Shown here: piece after piece, positions 12,001 through 17,835 of the stretch
Layout: every line of letters starts with the position of its first letter
How positions within the stretch are numbered: the stretch's first letter is position 1
Source: Candidatus Woesearchaeota archaeon
GTDB taxonomy: Archaea > Nanobdellota > Nanobdellia > Woesearchaeales > JAFGPW01
NCBI GenBank assembly: GCA_016935985.1
Contig: JAFGPW010000001.1
Coordinates: 1-64,000, forward strand
Direction of reading: 5' to 3'
DNA length: 64,000 nucleotides
The notes under the pieces: generated by a model
Seen by the model: only the letters and a program-made list of their open reading frames with translations
Database searches by the model: none
What the model was told of the DNA's origin: nothing
Program-made: the position numbers and the translations under genes

Positions 12001-14054
12001 GGGCTCGAGAGGTTGACGAGGATGGTGAGGGGCTCGCCCTGGACCGCCGCCGCGGGCAGGGTGCTGACCGTGCCTATCTTCAAGTAGTCAGGGGTCTTGA
12101 GCGTGAGGTGAAGCCCAGCAGCCGCCGCGTCGGCAGCAGAGGCGAGGCCTGCGCCTGCCCCGGAGAGGGTGATCGTCACGGCGCTTCCGGCTCCGACGGT
12201 CACCGGCCGGCCGACCGGACCGGGGAAGACGGCTCCCGCCGTGAGCGTCGCTCCCGGATAGGTGAGGATGTCGTCGCCGAGCTGGATGGTGAGGTCTGCC
12301 GTGAGTGCGGACGGCGCCTGGCCGGAGGCGTTGCCGCCCTCCGGCAGCGGCAGGTAGACGAGCTCCAGGAGGTCGAGGGTGACGTTTCCCAGGAACGGCT
12401 GGATGAAGGTGACGCTTCCTGCCTGGTCCTGGCGCACGAGCGACGCGAAGGGTATCTCCAGCCGGCGCGGGATGTGGTAGGAGACCGTATAGGTGTCAGA
12501 GGTGTTGTCGATGATGAGGATGGCCGTCCTGCCGCGCTCGGTATAGATCGCTGCCGGCAGCACAGGGGAGAAGGATCCTGAGAGGACGCTCTCGAGCGTC
12601 GCCTCTTCGGGGAGCTCGATGGGGATGCGGTAGCTGACGCCTGGCTCCCTGCCGACGAGCGCGAGCCCGATCGCCGAGGAGGTCCCGGTCCTTTCGAGGG
12701 TCGTCGCCGCGAGCGGCTCAGGGATGTTGAGGGGGATCTCGATCAGCATGCGGCCGTCGGGCGCCTTCCCGCTCGGCACGAGCAGCAGGTCGTCGAAGAT
12801 CGGCGCCTCGTTCCGGACATCTCCGTAGTAGACGGTCGCATCGACGCCGGTCAGGTTGTAGTAGAGCTCTGAGAGGTCCACGGTCGATTCGTCGTAGTAG
12901 GGATTGACCGCCGGCGTGAACACGAGATAGGTCTGCTGCTCCTCGGGATCGAAGGCGACGGTCGCGTCGGCGTGCGTGAGCGCGATGCGGTCGGCGACAT
13001 CAGTGACCTCGGCCGAGGTCGTCGCCCGGGCGATGATGCCCGACGCGGTGACGAACGCCTCGAGCACGTAGCCGCCGAGCAGGTCGCCGATGAACGATCC
13101 GCGGTAGGTGCCGGGCGCGGTCTCGGCGAAGGGCACCGCATAGGCGATGCCATCCGGATCGGTCATGACGGCATCGACCGTCGCGTTCGCGAGCGGGGCG
13201 CCATCGAGGGTGAGGTTGAACGTGTAGACCTGGCTCTCGTTCGTCAGGAACATCGACTTGTGCGAGAGGGAGAGGCCGAGGCCTGGCGGGGTACCGACGC
13301 GTGCGGTGAAGCGTGCCTCCTCCTCGTAGGCGAAGCCGCTGTCCTGGAACGATGCGGCGAGCGTGTAGCTGTCGAGGAGGTCGTGCCAGGCCGGCAGGGA
13401 GTAGGAGCAGCCGAACGTGCACGCGCCGGTGCAGTTGGCATGGCAGAGGGGAACGCTCGTGTTCTCCCCATCCTTCCTGAGCGAGAGCGCGAGTGTCTTC
13501 GCAAGCGGCATGCCGGCCTTGGTGAGGTTCGCGCTCGCCCGCACCTTCAGGACGGTCGGCTCGCCGGGATCGAGCGTCACGTCCTCCGCCGCCAGCGTGA
13601 AGCCGAGCGGCGGGGCCTCGACCTCGAGGGCGGCAGTCTTGATGGTGACCTTGCCGCCGACGGTGACGAGCGCCTGGACGGTGTGCGTGCCCATCAGGAT
13701 GGGGGAGAAATGCCCGATGTAGGAGCCGTCGAACGCGGACTCGAGCGGGAGGAAGACCGTGGCGCCGTCAGGCGCGGTCACCTTGATCTGGGTGGGGATC
13801 GACACCACCACGATGCCGTTGATGGTGGTGAGGACCGACAGGGTCACGTCCCCTCCGGGGACGAGGGAATGCGCCGAGAGGGTGAGGTCCACCGTGACGT
13901 CGGGAGCCGCTGCCGGTGCCTGCCCTTGGGCCGGGATCAGGAGCAGGGGAGCGAGGAGCAGGGCGAAGAGCAGGAGGAGCCGTCCGGCTCTCGCGGTCCG
14001 CCTGCGCGGACCCGTCCTGTGCACCTCTTTTTCTCGGGGGTTCGCTCTGTCCAT
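1..14054 (-). CDS. giant secreted surface protein with FG-GAP/VCBS, DUF2341-like and golvesin-like domains (3' end beyond window)
   Basis: The frame stays open from ATG 14054 to the left edge, at least 4,684 codons, so the C-terminus is missing. A basic N-terminus then a Leu-rich stretch (about residues 27-45, ending PAQGQA) looks like a signal peptide. Translating the minus strand shows, in order: Ig-like beta domains to about residue 1100; a golvesin C-terminal-like domain (about 1139-1255; motifs GYEIYAWYPS, TNVPLIVHA, VVADAFRFRKV); a DUF2341-like domain (about 1730-1835; DIRFSDED, LPHWTES, FWMYYGNSS); a PA14-like stretch (about 1860-2020); a first FG-GAP/VCBS block (about 2370-2805, many DxDxDGxxD loops alternating with WYENDGTPF-like strands); Ig-like domains; a second FG-GAP block (about 3525-3920); then N/T-rich Ig-like repeats. 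N-x-S/T sequons are very dense. It starts 6 bases after a DNA-binding-like gene, so both probably share one transcript. A role as adhesin or envelope protein is inferred. Anchoring cannot be judged without the C-terminus. Confidence 0.9.
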   Translation of the reverse strand, partial: MDRANPREKEVHRTGPRRRTARAGRLLLLFALLLAPLLLIPAQGQAPAAAPDVTVDLTLSAHSLVPGGDVTLSVLTTINGIVVVSIPTQIKVTAPDGATVFLPLESAFDGSYIGHFSPILMGTHTVQALVTVGGKVTIKTAALEVEAPPLGFTLAAEDVTLDPGEPTVLKVRASANLTKAGMPLAKTLALSLRKDGENTSVPLCHANCTGACTFGCSYSLPAWHDLLDSYTLAASFQDSGFAYEEEARFTARVGTPPGLGLSLSHKSMFLTNESQVYTFNLTLDGAPLANATVDAVMTDPDGIAYAVPFAETAPGTYRGSFIGDLLGGYVLEAFVTASGIIARATTSAEVTDVADRIALTHADATVAFDPEEQQTYLVFTPAVNPYYDESTVDLSELYYNLTGVDATVYYGDVRNEAPIFDDLLLVPSGKAPDGRMLIEIPLNIPEPLAATTLERTGTSSAIGLALVGREPGVSYRIPIELPEEATLESVLSGSFSPVLPAAIYTERGRTAILIIDNTSDTYTVSYHIPRRLEIPFASLVRQDQAGSVTFIQPFLGNVTLDLLELVYLPLPEGGNASGQAPSALTADLTIQLGDDILTYPGATLTAGAVFPGPVGRPVTVGAGSAVTITLSGAGAGLASAADAAAAGLHLTLKTPDYLKIGTVSTLPAAAVQGEPLTILVNLSSPFGEKDILGAEVRVTGILDAENGSKADLELTLETNASGPAWQLMTTSFTVPEAAMPNTYPAAITARSTGGVTAGAQVPLQVHSAVPSLSITPSYWRETMRGTIVTYDHTITNNDPRLGDNIDLVITAEYATALVYGSDGGLLSDTNRNGMKDTGFIPALGSEGVSIELYYSESVPVGITDTINITAISAKDPSVRATVIDRVNISYFITKEQAYVDDLAVTAIAFDEDSPETVEVTVANRDDAEKHASLMLAMTDLTTTHAETLPMEIGPADETTVAFIIPEEAQERLSCPCIIEASLITPSGSEYLDAVPANNRRHHLSFSAWYHENLTRRIPISVREPLAVWHDLFVVRSFIDLDDIADPATIQILVPRYDSSAQGFCLEPAPYEFLTYDEQTRSGQLLFAIDALEAGYEATVYIYYNTPDTNVTYTYYPNRDFPTETTISNKEARLSGRWVSDKQVRGYHGTDYVHDLNIEKGRKTVRYVPGLPADGYEIYAWYPSDSAFATNVPLIVHALDGESAVLLNERTGGGMWQYIGAYDLGPGSFLEIQTQATNGLVVADAFRFRKVSWYSTPNEEERYSPAAAEATAPLNITVVDMTAPANATDIIANVTNMTRVAGLTPVQGPAVAGEPVTWTLTVPMEGAGVAVDLPKNLVSLSASRRTALGVEPLDPSAFTVHAGGTEADLTDYLLASAEADLARAEAADRASDRVRNKALKDRLEQMRDTLAATAPRSAVGLRQAIEDPTTTDVTIEAAGLPEGTESLEITYETEAPKIVVTDGRAKTKRITVSSETHYENITTRLSIAPAPESSIALYRTTEGVRERVAGLGYVDENSDGLVEAIEWVVPHLSNETYELSITILNPVEYLRDGDVWTVYFNTTGVGNLTITTNNSRWEEVGRDDNATVDEMRFLNVMCGEVYLQHQVLFVAEDGETRDYDEQSGDESFRFTRIVYPDFSCDRPNASVSNYMNIAGYATITLTFANQNMSVQDTAFDPVLSLHPEFTTLSTSYVNDRDIYEDFDVNATVQCAGSAGSCENVSAYLLLESEATGWYDFTSPYRRQYVATTQDSSTPTTDYQVLLNLTGSMVPSFFDWSGNCTDIRFSDEDSQDRLPHWTESCDADDEEARIWVQMDVSIDTDGDTFWMYYGNSSNTDLSNVSETFFEDYIYLQVSDCSYDGASGTGDCYYPSGNTDIDTIKSQVGNAPYYEFFGDGLVEKIHWMVNPFSTDEYYNLQFRWLFMPSATGSYTFLSNSDDASEYVMTVSDNYGPGMNATDEQGSYDIVAYWYGGHAPQGGGPPYSCVTGGTVGARTLTAGEPYWSVYWMNEWAGIDLALLCIDPPGATGYQEANVSYYPGQFYGRRYVSPEPAVGRGTQQVLGTFIGASGTPFTTLDETPQACAIDAGESCTVSWTLNATGQGYTEHNLRILVESNNTNVPDNATRDAIVRIIDNPLRWSPNSLDGSQDVSLGNLTLFANLSALLADHGNVTVWCAQGNCSQISHNFTNGTDIDEDDSVTVAFECENASAATYSALFIADSNESSGENAIDVTCTFTAATAGMSANYTSIYIYDTNGTATRADDTLVAEDAITGLVVNGSVYDFGDLGIALANGTTYLVEIVINPDTDLSLDADYHGETVIIADHRFGEADNYVGVPEYVITTGLVATDGGQDADIFVTAGPGANLSDDASVFEVGHIRGDPDIAYGLDGGGSTEGQIIINNGTSLLGTWSRTNVYDTGADTRATYIVDLDRDGDMDIIYGDDSDDIRGCRNDGGASFTCSWDLEDSGDSDIRSVTVGDFDNDGWLDIAYTNSAGEDVYVIRNDGTPWGDDWARTTVLNGDSDMNMIDAADIDRDGFLDLVFAVDDDWGGQTYDMDVYWAQNDQSPFDGGWTNVRVDDAGSDVLSVVAADFDGDGWIDVAATDNGDAVQVSENDGTPLGSDWTTDDIDNDIGNDAWNLDAGDIDGDGVPDLVAPRTADDDIYWYMMDSTPFGDPDPSQSTVGLSSEGDLYAVELADIDMDGDLDVIVGHLGDDIEIYENLGGGTFAAAFDAYADVGDDVFSVAVEDLDNDENSNILDFFTNASENLEEGVDGAEFSGYDNLSAGQNSTFAFIFSPDADWSGETSTLDLIIDDDYTGHNMKTYPQNFWVVRKPLRIRWSWTVGEEAGGGGYVEIDRGRIIPDTVNASLQDPPFPSTPVTILCHARDQDTLGDKHEAYGYNLSFYENGTLLGKAATNATGWAEYAYNTTLFGSARITCNATEDAANGDHVGEDGSEEFTLTIVDDIPPILLSISSNVANNSQLNRTQDWQFSFNVSDNYLVANGSAEHNGSGERANYTDGLNASRVSDTATFAFDLANISSFPHRGPIRVNSLSGVDSQGNLNHTPYDLRFDLYSFANVIVSADPGSVGEFNQTALAVCRVSDTFTGENVSGYAVNLTFNTTGFNGTYLTNASGMIGIVVNVTEPILVTCAIGNNLSRYLYANDTADTYIITQDPIIPLWSLWNLVYSDSSVVTDGAHVNRTTAVAATSYWTDNFQLDQAFVDHNGTGARANYTVIPFPTLEDANESWANRTLPFADSAEFPTVGLVNVTAMHALDLGDNANHTVPAHWFYLWSNVSPVLSIPNPNNPDPAWVTISCQVQDTETLEGVAGYTATIWSDVTGIITTGTTGPTGWLTTSYYDSTYGPENITCNISDVAGDYYYLGDDEVSEGLYLGLDAAAGAYNARVFVYDTFGDTDRSNDLLIFTESFLQLELDGTVQDVGLADEWEGVYNYSDYLVHVIVQPGDNLSIDADHQRETMLVADSRFSLVDTTGSPEYVVTTAIVTDDGARQDDVFVSVNGSQVNYTDDTEVGETGYVTGDLDIAVATGDQSPEARWRENNNTPTAGDWPLGSTITSSGTDANHIAAEDLDRSGTVDVLIANQDYDVHAVGNNGGGTSWTENDADTGATDEVLFVAWGDLDGDGDLDALAGMDDDGGDSLQVMENDGTPFSGEWAQNELDPIAGNDIQARGGAFIDLDGDGDLDVVACGGVYNSLIAYENDGTPFSGAWADTTIYTASICNRVAVGDFDNDGYYDVAITEGKSTSQITVLRNDMPYDGDAFDDAWTITRAVYGTGFLDLGHDIAVADIDDDGYLDIVALINDDETLSWFENDGTPFNGGWTRYTIESSTGNLEIEDTGEIEGSVGVGDIDADGDVDVVYNNWDGRDIYWYENDGTPMTGSWSKRTITTAEIDDIYSIYLADMDKDNSSNIIDFAYSSSENLEQGVDEFGGWDTWLEQNQYTFSFIMSPDDDWGIGENGTFTLLVSEENRTMPGRHDERLWGASYHPIRFRFTINVNRWRNISINESAVIPDPQNVSINPAFGDGTVELRCRVKDIDSGLAAKNVNVTFHNDKGALIGWDLSNTTGYANASADVDAIGVFNYSCNITADPSRLFSVVVGGEILNISMVDEMPPRWSSWTAQYANNSNLTRNQTLWVAATWQDNWDLNNTFLMHNGSGAYINYSQSIDGITATANYTLNMSNTTIFIKNGPLQVRAMFGIDNYSNTNRTRGDYFFNLLSYANITSLTKNDSDIVENDPVLFTCSLQDQINLTPIQDYNITFYDNVSGLLGWNTTNASGSASLLIDYPSKGSINFTCNITDDLDRYYFRGDVASKSIQFFVLGLSNLVIFDEGDPPISGWTPIFLQTGFYANYTNLTGQPITGAGTWCNITFNLTGGWTALASMTYNATSGLFEYNQSFNQTGPISWNVTCNASIYQSQARNETVNITKTVVNAMSPANGTLVDRDSVSAAVADTVTLTATVPEAPAGVNVTFYANLTGPSIAGQIGLYLGWNMTNATGQASLLWDPGADRYAGNHSWFGNGTYTSLPVADSNVSLTIIVLGGLNTTFNHSTLDPDAKYNKSQTVRVNATLASFGPENASVLNGSYLSSSNATLYPASGSPFAVLLPYDGRLWTGTYALPGTAPVGVWNATLNGTAEYFFNSSRGGRSFTVYGLMNVTAAAASPSTVYAYQWTNET

Positions 14055-14060
14055 GGTCGT

Positions 14061-14630
14061 CTAGCCGAAAAAGCTCTTGTAGGCGTCCTTCTTGGGTGTC
14101 CTCCGCAGTTCCGAGAATATCTGGACCGCCCGCGACCGGGTGATGCCCACCTGCTTCTCGATCGCGTCGATCTGCACGTCGTTCTCGTACGCGTGCACGA
14201 TATGGGAATACCGCAGGATCTGGGGATTGTTCTTGCCGGCGATGCCCGCTTCCTTGGCGAAGGCCTGGACCAGCTGCCGGATACGCTTGGTCGTCATCTG
14301 GCTGCTCTGGCGGGAGTCGAAGAGGAACGAGCCCGCCTTCCCGGCTTTCTTGGCGAGCCGGAGATAGCGCCTGATGAGGACCGCAAGGTCCTCGGAGATG
14401 AAGGAGGAACGGGTGCGATGGCCGCGTGCGGAGGGGGCGGGGAAGATGATGATGGATTCGCGCAGGTTGAGGTCGGCGACGGTGATGTTGACGAGCTCGT
14501 TCACCGTGCAGCCGGTCTCGTAGAGGACGCGGAGGATGAGGTGGTCGCGGAGCGGGAGGGGGAGCACGGCGAGGCGCCGCCATTCCTCTCTAGAAAGATA
14601 CTTGATACTCTGCCCCTCTTTCCCGGCCAT
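14061..14630 (-). CDS. tyrosine-recombinase-fold protein, catalytic residues degenerate; likely DNA-binding regulator
   Basis: This 189-residue protein resembles the catalytic half of XerC/XerD-type integrases: LILRVLYETGCTVNELVNIT matches the first catalytic-arginine helix region, and LRYSHIVHAYENDVQIDAIE matches the HxxR region. The key residues look lost: TGCTVNEL has no Arg where active enzymes have TGLR, SHIVHAY has no Arg three residues after the His, and no clear nucleophilic Tyr follows. It is therefore probably a DNA binder, not a recombinase. An in-frame ATG at 14780 gives a longer version, but it lies upstream of the minus-strand TATA-like sequence (about 14743-14750), so the ATG at 14630 is preferred. 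Its stop is 6 bases before the giant gene, indicating co-transcription. A paralogous tandem version lies at 19853-20617. Function as a regulator of the linked surface gene is inference. Confidence 0.7.
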   Translation of the reverse strand: MAGKEGQSIKYLSREEWRRLAVLPLPLRDHLILRVLYETGCTVNELVNITVADLNLRESIIIFPAPSARGHRTRSSFISEDLAVLIRRYLRLAKKAGKAGSFLFDSRQSSQMTTKRIRQLVQAFAKEAGIAGKNNPQILRYSHIVHAYENDVQIDAIEKQVGITRSRAVQIFSELRRTPKKDAYKSFFG

Positions 14631-14728
14631 GGTGCTCCCGTCACTGCGGGGCCGGACGTCTTCGTTCCGCTGGCGCCGGTTCCCGGCCGGCACCGGTGGC
14701 GCGGCGATTAGTTCGACCTTTGTGACAA

Positions 14729-14825
14729 AAAAGGGAAACTCATATTTATACCTTACTATTAGTATACATATATACCGCACGAGCCCCCTAACTTTCCTTT
14801 ATTAATTAGAAAAGGGAAACTCATA
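14729..14825. promoter_or_regulatory. promoter and twin direct-repeat operator candidate for the regulator/giant-protein operon
   Basis: The 16-base sequence aaaagggaaactcata occurs exactly at 14729-14744 and 14810-14825, 81 bases apart (about eight helical turns). Read on the minus strand, the first copy lies directly after the TATA-like TATAAATA (about 14743-14750), between TATA and the expected transcription start, where a repressor would block initiation. The linked gene encodes a DNA-binding-like protein, so autoregulation is plausible but not shown. Confidence 0.55.
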
Positions 14826-14833
14826 ACTGTGTA

Positions 14834-14948
14834 GGGGCCATTTTCCAGACCCCTGATCCGACCTCCCTGTAAGGTCGGAAAAGCCCTGTTTTTCGTCGGA
14901 TGATACCACTCGATATTAGAAACATGAGTGATTCGGTTTTTCCGAAAG
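14834..14948. repeat. cluster of short hairpins between divergent operons
   Basis: Three inverted repeats sit in the gap: aggggcc/agacccct arms at 14834-14855, ccgacct/aggtcgg at about 14858-14877, and ttcgg-ttttt-ccgaa at 14934-14948, the last just before the archaellin TATA box. They could be transcript hairpins or protein sites. No gene is visible in 14631-14985 apart from the unlikely 5' extension of the regulator. Confidence 0.4.
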
Positions 14949-14949
14949 G

Positions 14950-14960
14950 TTTATATATAA
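14950..14960 (+). promoter_or_regulatory. TATA box of the archaellin gene
   Basis: tttatatataa lies about 26-36 bases before ATG 14986, so the mRNA would be leaderless or nearly so. This spacing is what selects 14986 over the TTG at 14980. Confidence 0.65.
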
Positions 14961-14985
14961 TCTGATTCCATATTTACGCTTGAAG

Positions 14986-15936
14986 ATGGACCGGAGAACG
15001 AAAAAAGCGATTATGGGAATAGGGACACTCATCATCTTCATCGCGACTATTCTCGTCGCTGCGGTGGCAGCCGGGGTCCTCATTTCGACCTCAGGCGTGC
15101 TCCAGCAGCGCGCGCTCATCGCCGGCCAGGACGTGAGGAAACGGCTGACGAACGCGGTCGAGATCATCTCGGTCCTCGCCGAGGGGAACGCGTCATCCGA
15201 GACCATCAACAACTTCGAGATCTACCTCCGGCTGTCCGAGGGGAGCGACCCCCTGCAGATGCGCAAGTTCGACATCCAGTACATCACCGGCGACCATGAC
15301 GCCGCAGCGTCGCTCCAGCATAAGAGCGTCTGGGGAGAGCCGCATGCGATCGGCCAGGTGACCAACAGTTCTTATACCACCATCGGTGACTTCGACCAGG
15401 ACGGCTATACCGACTATGTTATCCTGCTCACCCCGAACGGATCGACGAACGCGATGCCCGATGTCCTCTCATTCAACATCTCGTCGTACGGGGTCTCTGA
15501 CGACATCCCCCTGTATGAGGACCTCTCCAACATCACGCCGTCGGCGAACGCGACGCTCGACGTGAGGAACGAGCCGCTGACCTACAGCGGCAACGCGATC
15601 GCGTTCGTGAACGTGGTCGGCAACTCGAGCATCAATAACACGATACCCGCCGCGGTCGACTTCAACATATCGAACTCCTCGACCGTCTGCTCGTTCAAAA
15701 ACCTCAGGCCGGAGAATTACTACTGCTATGTCACCATGCACGGCAACGACGACACGGTCCTCGACTTCGGCGAGCGGCTGAAGCTGCTGTACAAGCTCTA
15801 CCCCAACAACTCGATCGGGGTCACGAAGGAGTTTAGGTTCATCTTCTCGGCAGAGGCGGGCAGGCTCTCTGAGATCAGGGCGCATACTCCGGACGTCATC
15901 ACCACCAGGAAGGTCCCGCTCTGGCCGATCGACTGA
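14986..15936 (+). CDS. arlB: archaellin (archaeal flagellin)
   Basis: A 316-residue protein whose N-terminus is a classic class III signal peptide and assembly helix: basic RRTKK, then IMGIGTLIIFIATILVAAVA and GVLISTSGVLQQRA. By alignment with methanococcal archaellins (KKG|ASGIGTLI), the prepilin-type peptidase would cut after KKA, so the -1 residue is Ala where Gly is usual. The rest is a beta-rich, Asn/Ser/Thr-rich, sequon-bearing domain typical of the exposed part of the filament, with a DFDQDGYTD stretch reminiscent of a calcium-binding loop. It is followed after about 100 bases by an ArlC-like gene. Genes for the motor ATPase, platform protein and peptidase are not in the window, so the locus is partial or dispersed. 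Start chosen from the TATA spacing. Confidence 0.9.
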   Translation: MDRRTKKAIMGIGTLIIFIATILVAAVAAGVLISTSGVLQQRALIAGQDVRKRLTNAVEIISVLAEGNASSETINNFEIYLRLSEGSDPLQMRKFDIQYITGDHDAAASLQHKSVWGEPHAIGQVTNSSYTTIGDFDQDGYTDYVILLTPNGSTNAMPDVLSFNISSYGVSDDIPLYEDLSNITPSANATLDVRNEPLTYSGNAIAFVNVVGNSSINNTIPAAVDFNISNSSTVCSFKNLRPENYYCYVTMHGNDDTVLDFGERLKLLYKLYPNNSIGVTKEFRFIFSAEAGRLSEIRAHTPDVITTRKVPLWPID

Positions 15937-15973
15937 TTTTTCCCTTTTAACCATTCTGAGATTACAACTAAAG

Positions 15974-15982
15974 TTTTTAAAT
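15974..15982 (+). promoter_or_regulatory. TATA-like box upstream of the ArlC-like gene
   Basis: tttttaaat lies in the gap after the archaellin stop, about 60 bases before the GTG start at 16042. The ArlC-like gene may therefore have its own promoter in addition to read-through from the archaellin. Confidence 0.45.
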
Positions 15983-16041
15983 CAGGTTCTACCGGATAGG
16001 GGATAGGTATAGTCAGAAGTATCATGCATCATTGATGAGGA

Positions 16042-17376
16042 GTGGTCGATATCGTCTTCAGGAATCTGCTCGGAAAGAAGGATGAGGGGAGCAAGGACCA
16101 GCAGACAGAGGTCGAGGAGCTCCGCAGGAGGTTCAAGGAGCTCGGCGCCCAGAACGCCCCTTCTGAGAAGGCGAACGAGCCGGAGAAGGAAGAAGGGAGG
16201 CCAGCTCCCGAAATCAAGGTGGAGGACTCCCTTCGAAGGCCAGGGGAAGCGCCCAAGGTCGCTGAGCCGGCATCATCGATCCGGCCAGCGGCAAAGACAA
16301 CCCCCAACGCGCGGCAGCCCGAAAGGGTCGCCATGGTCGAGCCCCAGGTGCTCGCGAAGTCCGAACACATGACCAACCTGGTGATGGAGCAGATCAGGGA
16401 GCTCATCGAGATCGACAACAATCTCAACAACAAGATCAAGGAGGTCGACACCAAGCTCGTCCAGCAGGAGAGCGAGCTTTCCGGCATCAAGAAGCTCATC
16501 GAGCAGTACCAGCAGCGCATGGACCTCATCGACAGGAATATGGAGCGGTTCATGGCTCTCTATGAGGTGGTCACCAACCAGTACAACCCCTTTGTCGAGG
16601 GCGGGAAGAGGCAAGAGGGGGAGGGCATGAGCACGAGCGACGCCGCAGAGAAGGCGAAGGCGGTTCTCGAAGGACGCAAGGTGGAGCCTAAGAAGGAGGA
16701 GAAGCCTGCGGATGAGCCCAAGCCCGTCGAGCAGAAGAGGCCTGAGGCGCCGGCATCCGAACTCGCATCACCCCCTGTTAAGCCCGGGCCGGAGCCGACA
16801 AGCGACCTGCCGAAGGAGCTCGTCAAGGAGATCGAGCGCGCGGTCGGCCACCAGATGGTCCTCGCGTTCGAGAACTTCTCGCCGACGCTCGACTACCGCA
16901 TCAAGGACAACGTCCACAAGGCGATGACCGACTTCTCCAGGAAGATCGAGGACGCGATCAACACGCAGCTCGTCGCTGCGGTCCAGGAGGAGGTCACGCG
17001 CCACGAGGGGCCGGTGTCGAATGGCCTCGACCTCGAGAGGCTCAAGGAGACGATCGACGAGCGCATCCATGAGACCATCCGGCGCCTCGTCGCCGAGGAG
17101 TCTGAGGCCGAGCAGTTCGTGGACGATTCCAAGGTCGCTGAGGGCGAGCACTTCACCACCAAGGACGGGAGAGAGGCGCACAGCGTCAAGGAGCTCGTGG
17201 CGGCGCTCAAGGAAATGGACGACGAGGCCTTCGGCGAGCATGTGAACGAGTTCAAGAACGATTTCGCCCAGTGGGTGATGCACTCGGTGAAGAACTATGA
17301 GCTCGCGACCAAGCTCTACGGCCTGACGAGGAAGGACGACATCATCGCGACCCTCGAAAAGGAATCAGGGAAGTAG
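16042..17376 (+). CDS. ArlC/ArlE-like archaellum accessory protein with extra C-terminal domain
   Basis: A 444-residue soluble protein with no signal peptide. Residues 1-110 are charged and low in complexity. Residues about 115-180 form a coiled coil ending in ALYEVVTNQYNPF, the signature of the FlaC/FlaD/FlaE (ArlC/D/E) family that links the archaellum motor to the chemotaxis machinery. A Lys/Glu/Pro linker (about 210-250) follows, then a helical segment (about 250-355), and a C-terminal domain (about 365-440) with DGREAHSVKEL, HVNEFKND and FAQWV motifs. That last domain closely resembles the stand-alone protein at 47986-48369. GTG start with gatgagg just upstream. Position directly after the archaellin supports a role in motility; the job of the extra domain is unknown. 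Confidence 0.75.
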   Translation: MVDIVFRNLLGKKDEGSKDQQTEVEELRRRFKELGAQNAPSEKANEPEKEEGRPAPEIKVEDSLRRPGEAPKVAEPASSIRPAAKTTPNARQPERVAMVEPQVLAKSEHMTNLVMEQIRELIEIDNNLNNKIKEVDTKLVQQESELSGIKKLIEQYQQRMDLIDRNMERFMALYEVVTNQYNPFVEGGKRQEGEGMSTSDAAEKAKAVLEGRKVEPKKEEKPADEPKPVEQKRPEAPASELASPPVKPGPEPTSDLPKELVKEIERAVGHQMVLAFENFSPTLDYRIKDNVHKAMTDFSRKIEDAINTQLVAAVQEEVTRHEGPVSNGLDLERLKETIDERIHETIRRLVAEESEAEQFVDDSKVAEGEHFTTKDGREAHSVKELVAALKEMDDEAFGEHVNEFKNDFAQWVMHSVKNYELATKLYGLTRKDDIIATLEKESGK

Positions 17377-17460
17377 CGCCTGACCGCCTCAACCGCTCAT
17401 TCTGCCAGGGAAACCGGGAAATGGAAAAGAAAGAAGAAGATCCCTTCCCGATCGGGCCGC

Positions 17461-17550
17461 TCAGAACCGGTCGTCGTCGTCAGGGTCTTCGTAATCATCG
17501 TCATCATCAAAGTCGCCTTCATAGGCATCGATGTCGTCTTCCCAGCCCAT
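17461..17550 (-). CDS. 29-residue Asp-rich small protein
   Basis: On the minus strand an excellent Shine-Dalgarno (aggaggtg) sits 7 bases before ATG 17550, opening a 29-codon ORF that begins MGWEDDIDAYEGD and continues almost wholly with Asp plus Tyr, Glu and Pro to the stop at 17461. An upstream in-frame ATG (17574) would place the ribosome-binding site inside the gene, so the short form is preferred. The run of acidic residues suggests a metal- or basic-partner-binding peptide or a DNA mimic. I recognise no family. Confidence 0.5.
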   Translation of the reverse strand: MGWEDDIDAYEGDFDDDDDYEDPDDDDRF

Positions 17551-17599
17551 GCAGACCACCTCCTGATTTTCCATAGCATAACCATCGGCGATAGGATAA

Positions 17600-17835
17600 A
17601 AAAAAGTGTCGTCCCGTGCGGGCATGGCTGTCCGGCACCCGGCTCGTCGTTCTGCGGTGTCTTCGTCGCAACCTTCCGGCCCGGCCTCAGGCCATGGTAA
17701 GACGCTTTGAGAAACAGGGATCACGCCGGAGCGCCTGTATAGGTACCTATCGCTCTCAGACCGTCCCTGCGATACCGGACCATCCGTCGCGCGCATGTCC
17801 CCCTACGGGCGAGCCAACGGCCCGCCTCGGAGTGG
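17600..17835 (-). ncRNA. possible structured non-coding RNA (or unassigned gap)
   Basis: No convincing gene lies in 17575-17961. On the minus strand a TATA-like aatatatact (about 17850-17862) is followed by about 235 GC-rich bases that end in a T8 run near 17600, a plausible archaeal terminator. The stretch contains a perfect 12-base palindrome ataggtacctat (17739-17750) inside gagcg/cgctc arms (17729-17755). No known RNA family motif was recognised. The 78-codon plus-strand ORF over it (17616-17852) has Arg/Pro/Ser-rich composition typical of chance. Confidence 0.25.

Noticed and set aside
12972-14711. Plus-strand open frame of 579 codons
   Set aside because: Lies antisense to the giant gene and its regulator; Arg/Gly/Asp/Val-rich composition of a shadow frame in GC-rich DNA.
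14631-14780. Longer start for the recombinase-fold regulator
   Set aside because: The extra ATG lies upstream of the TATA-like sequence and the added residues have no similarity to the family.
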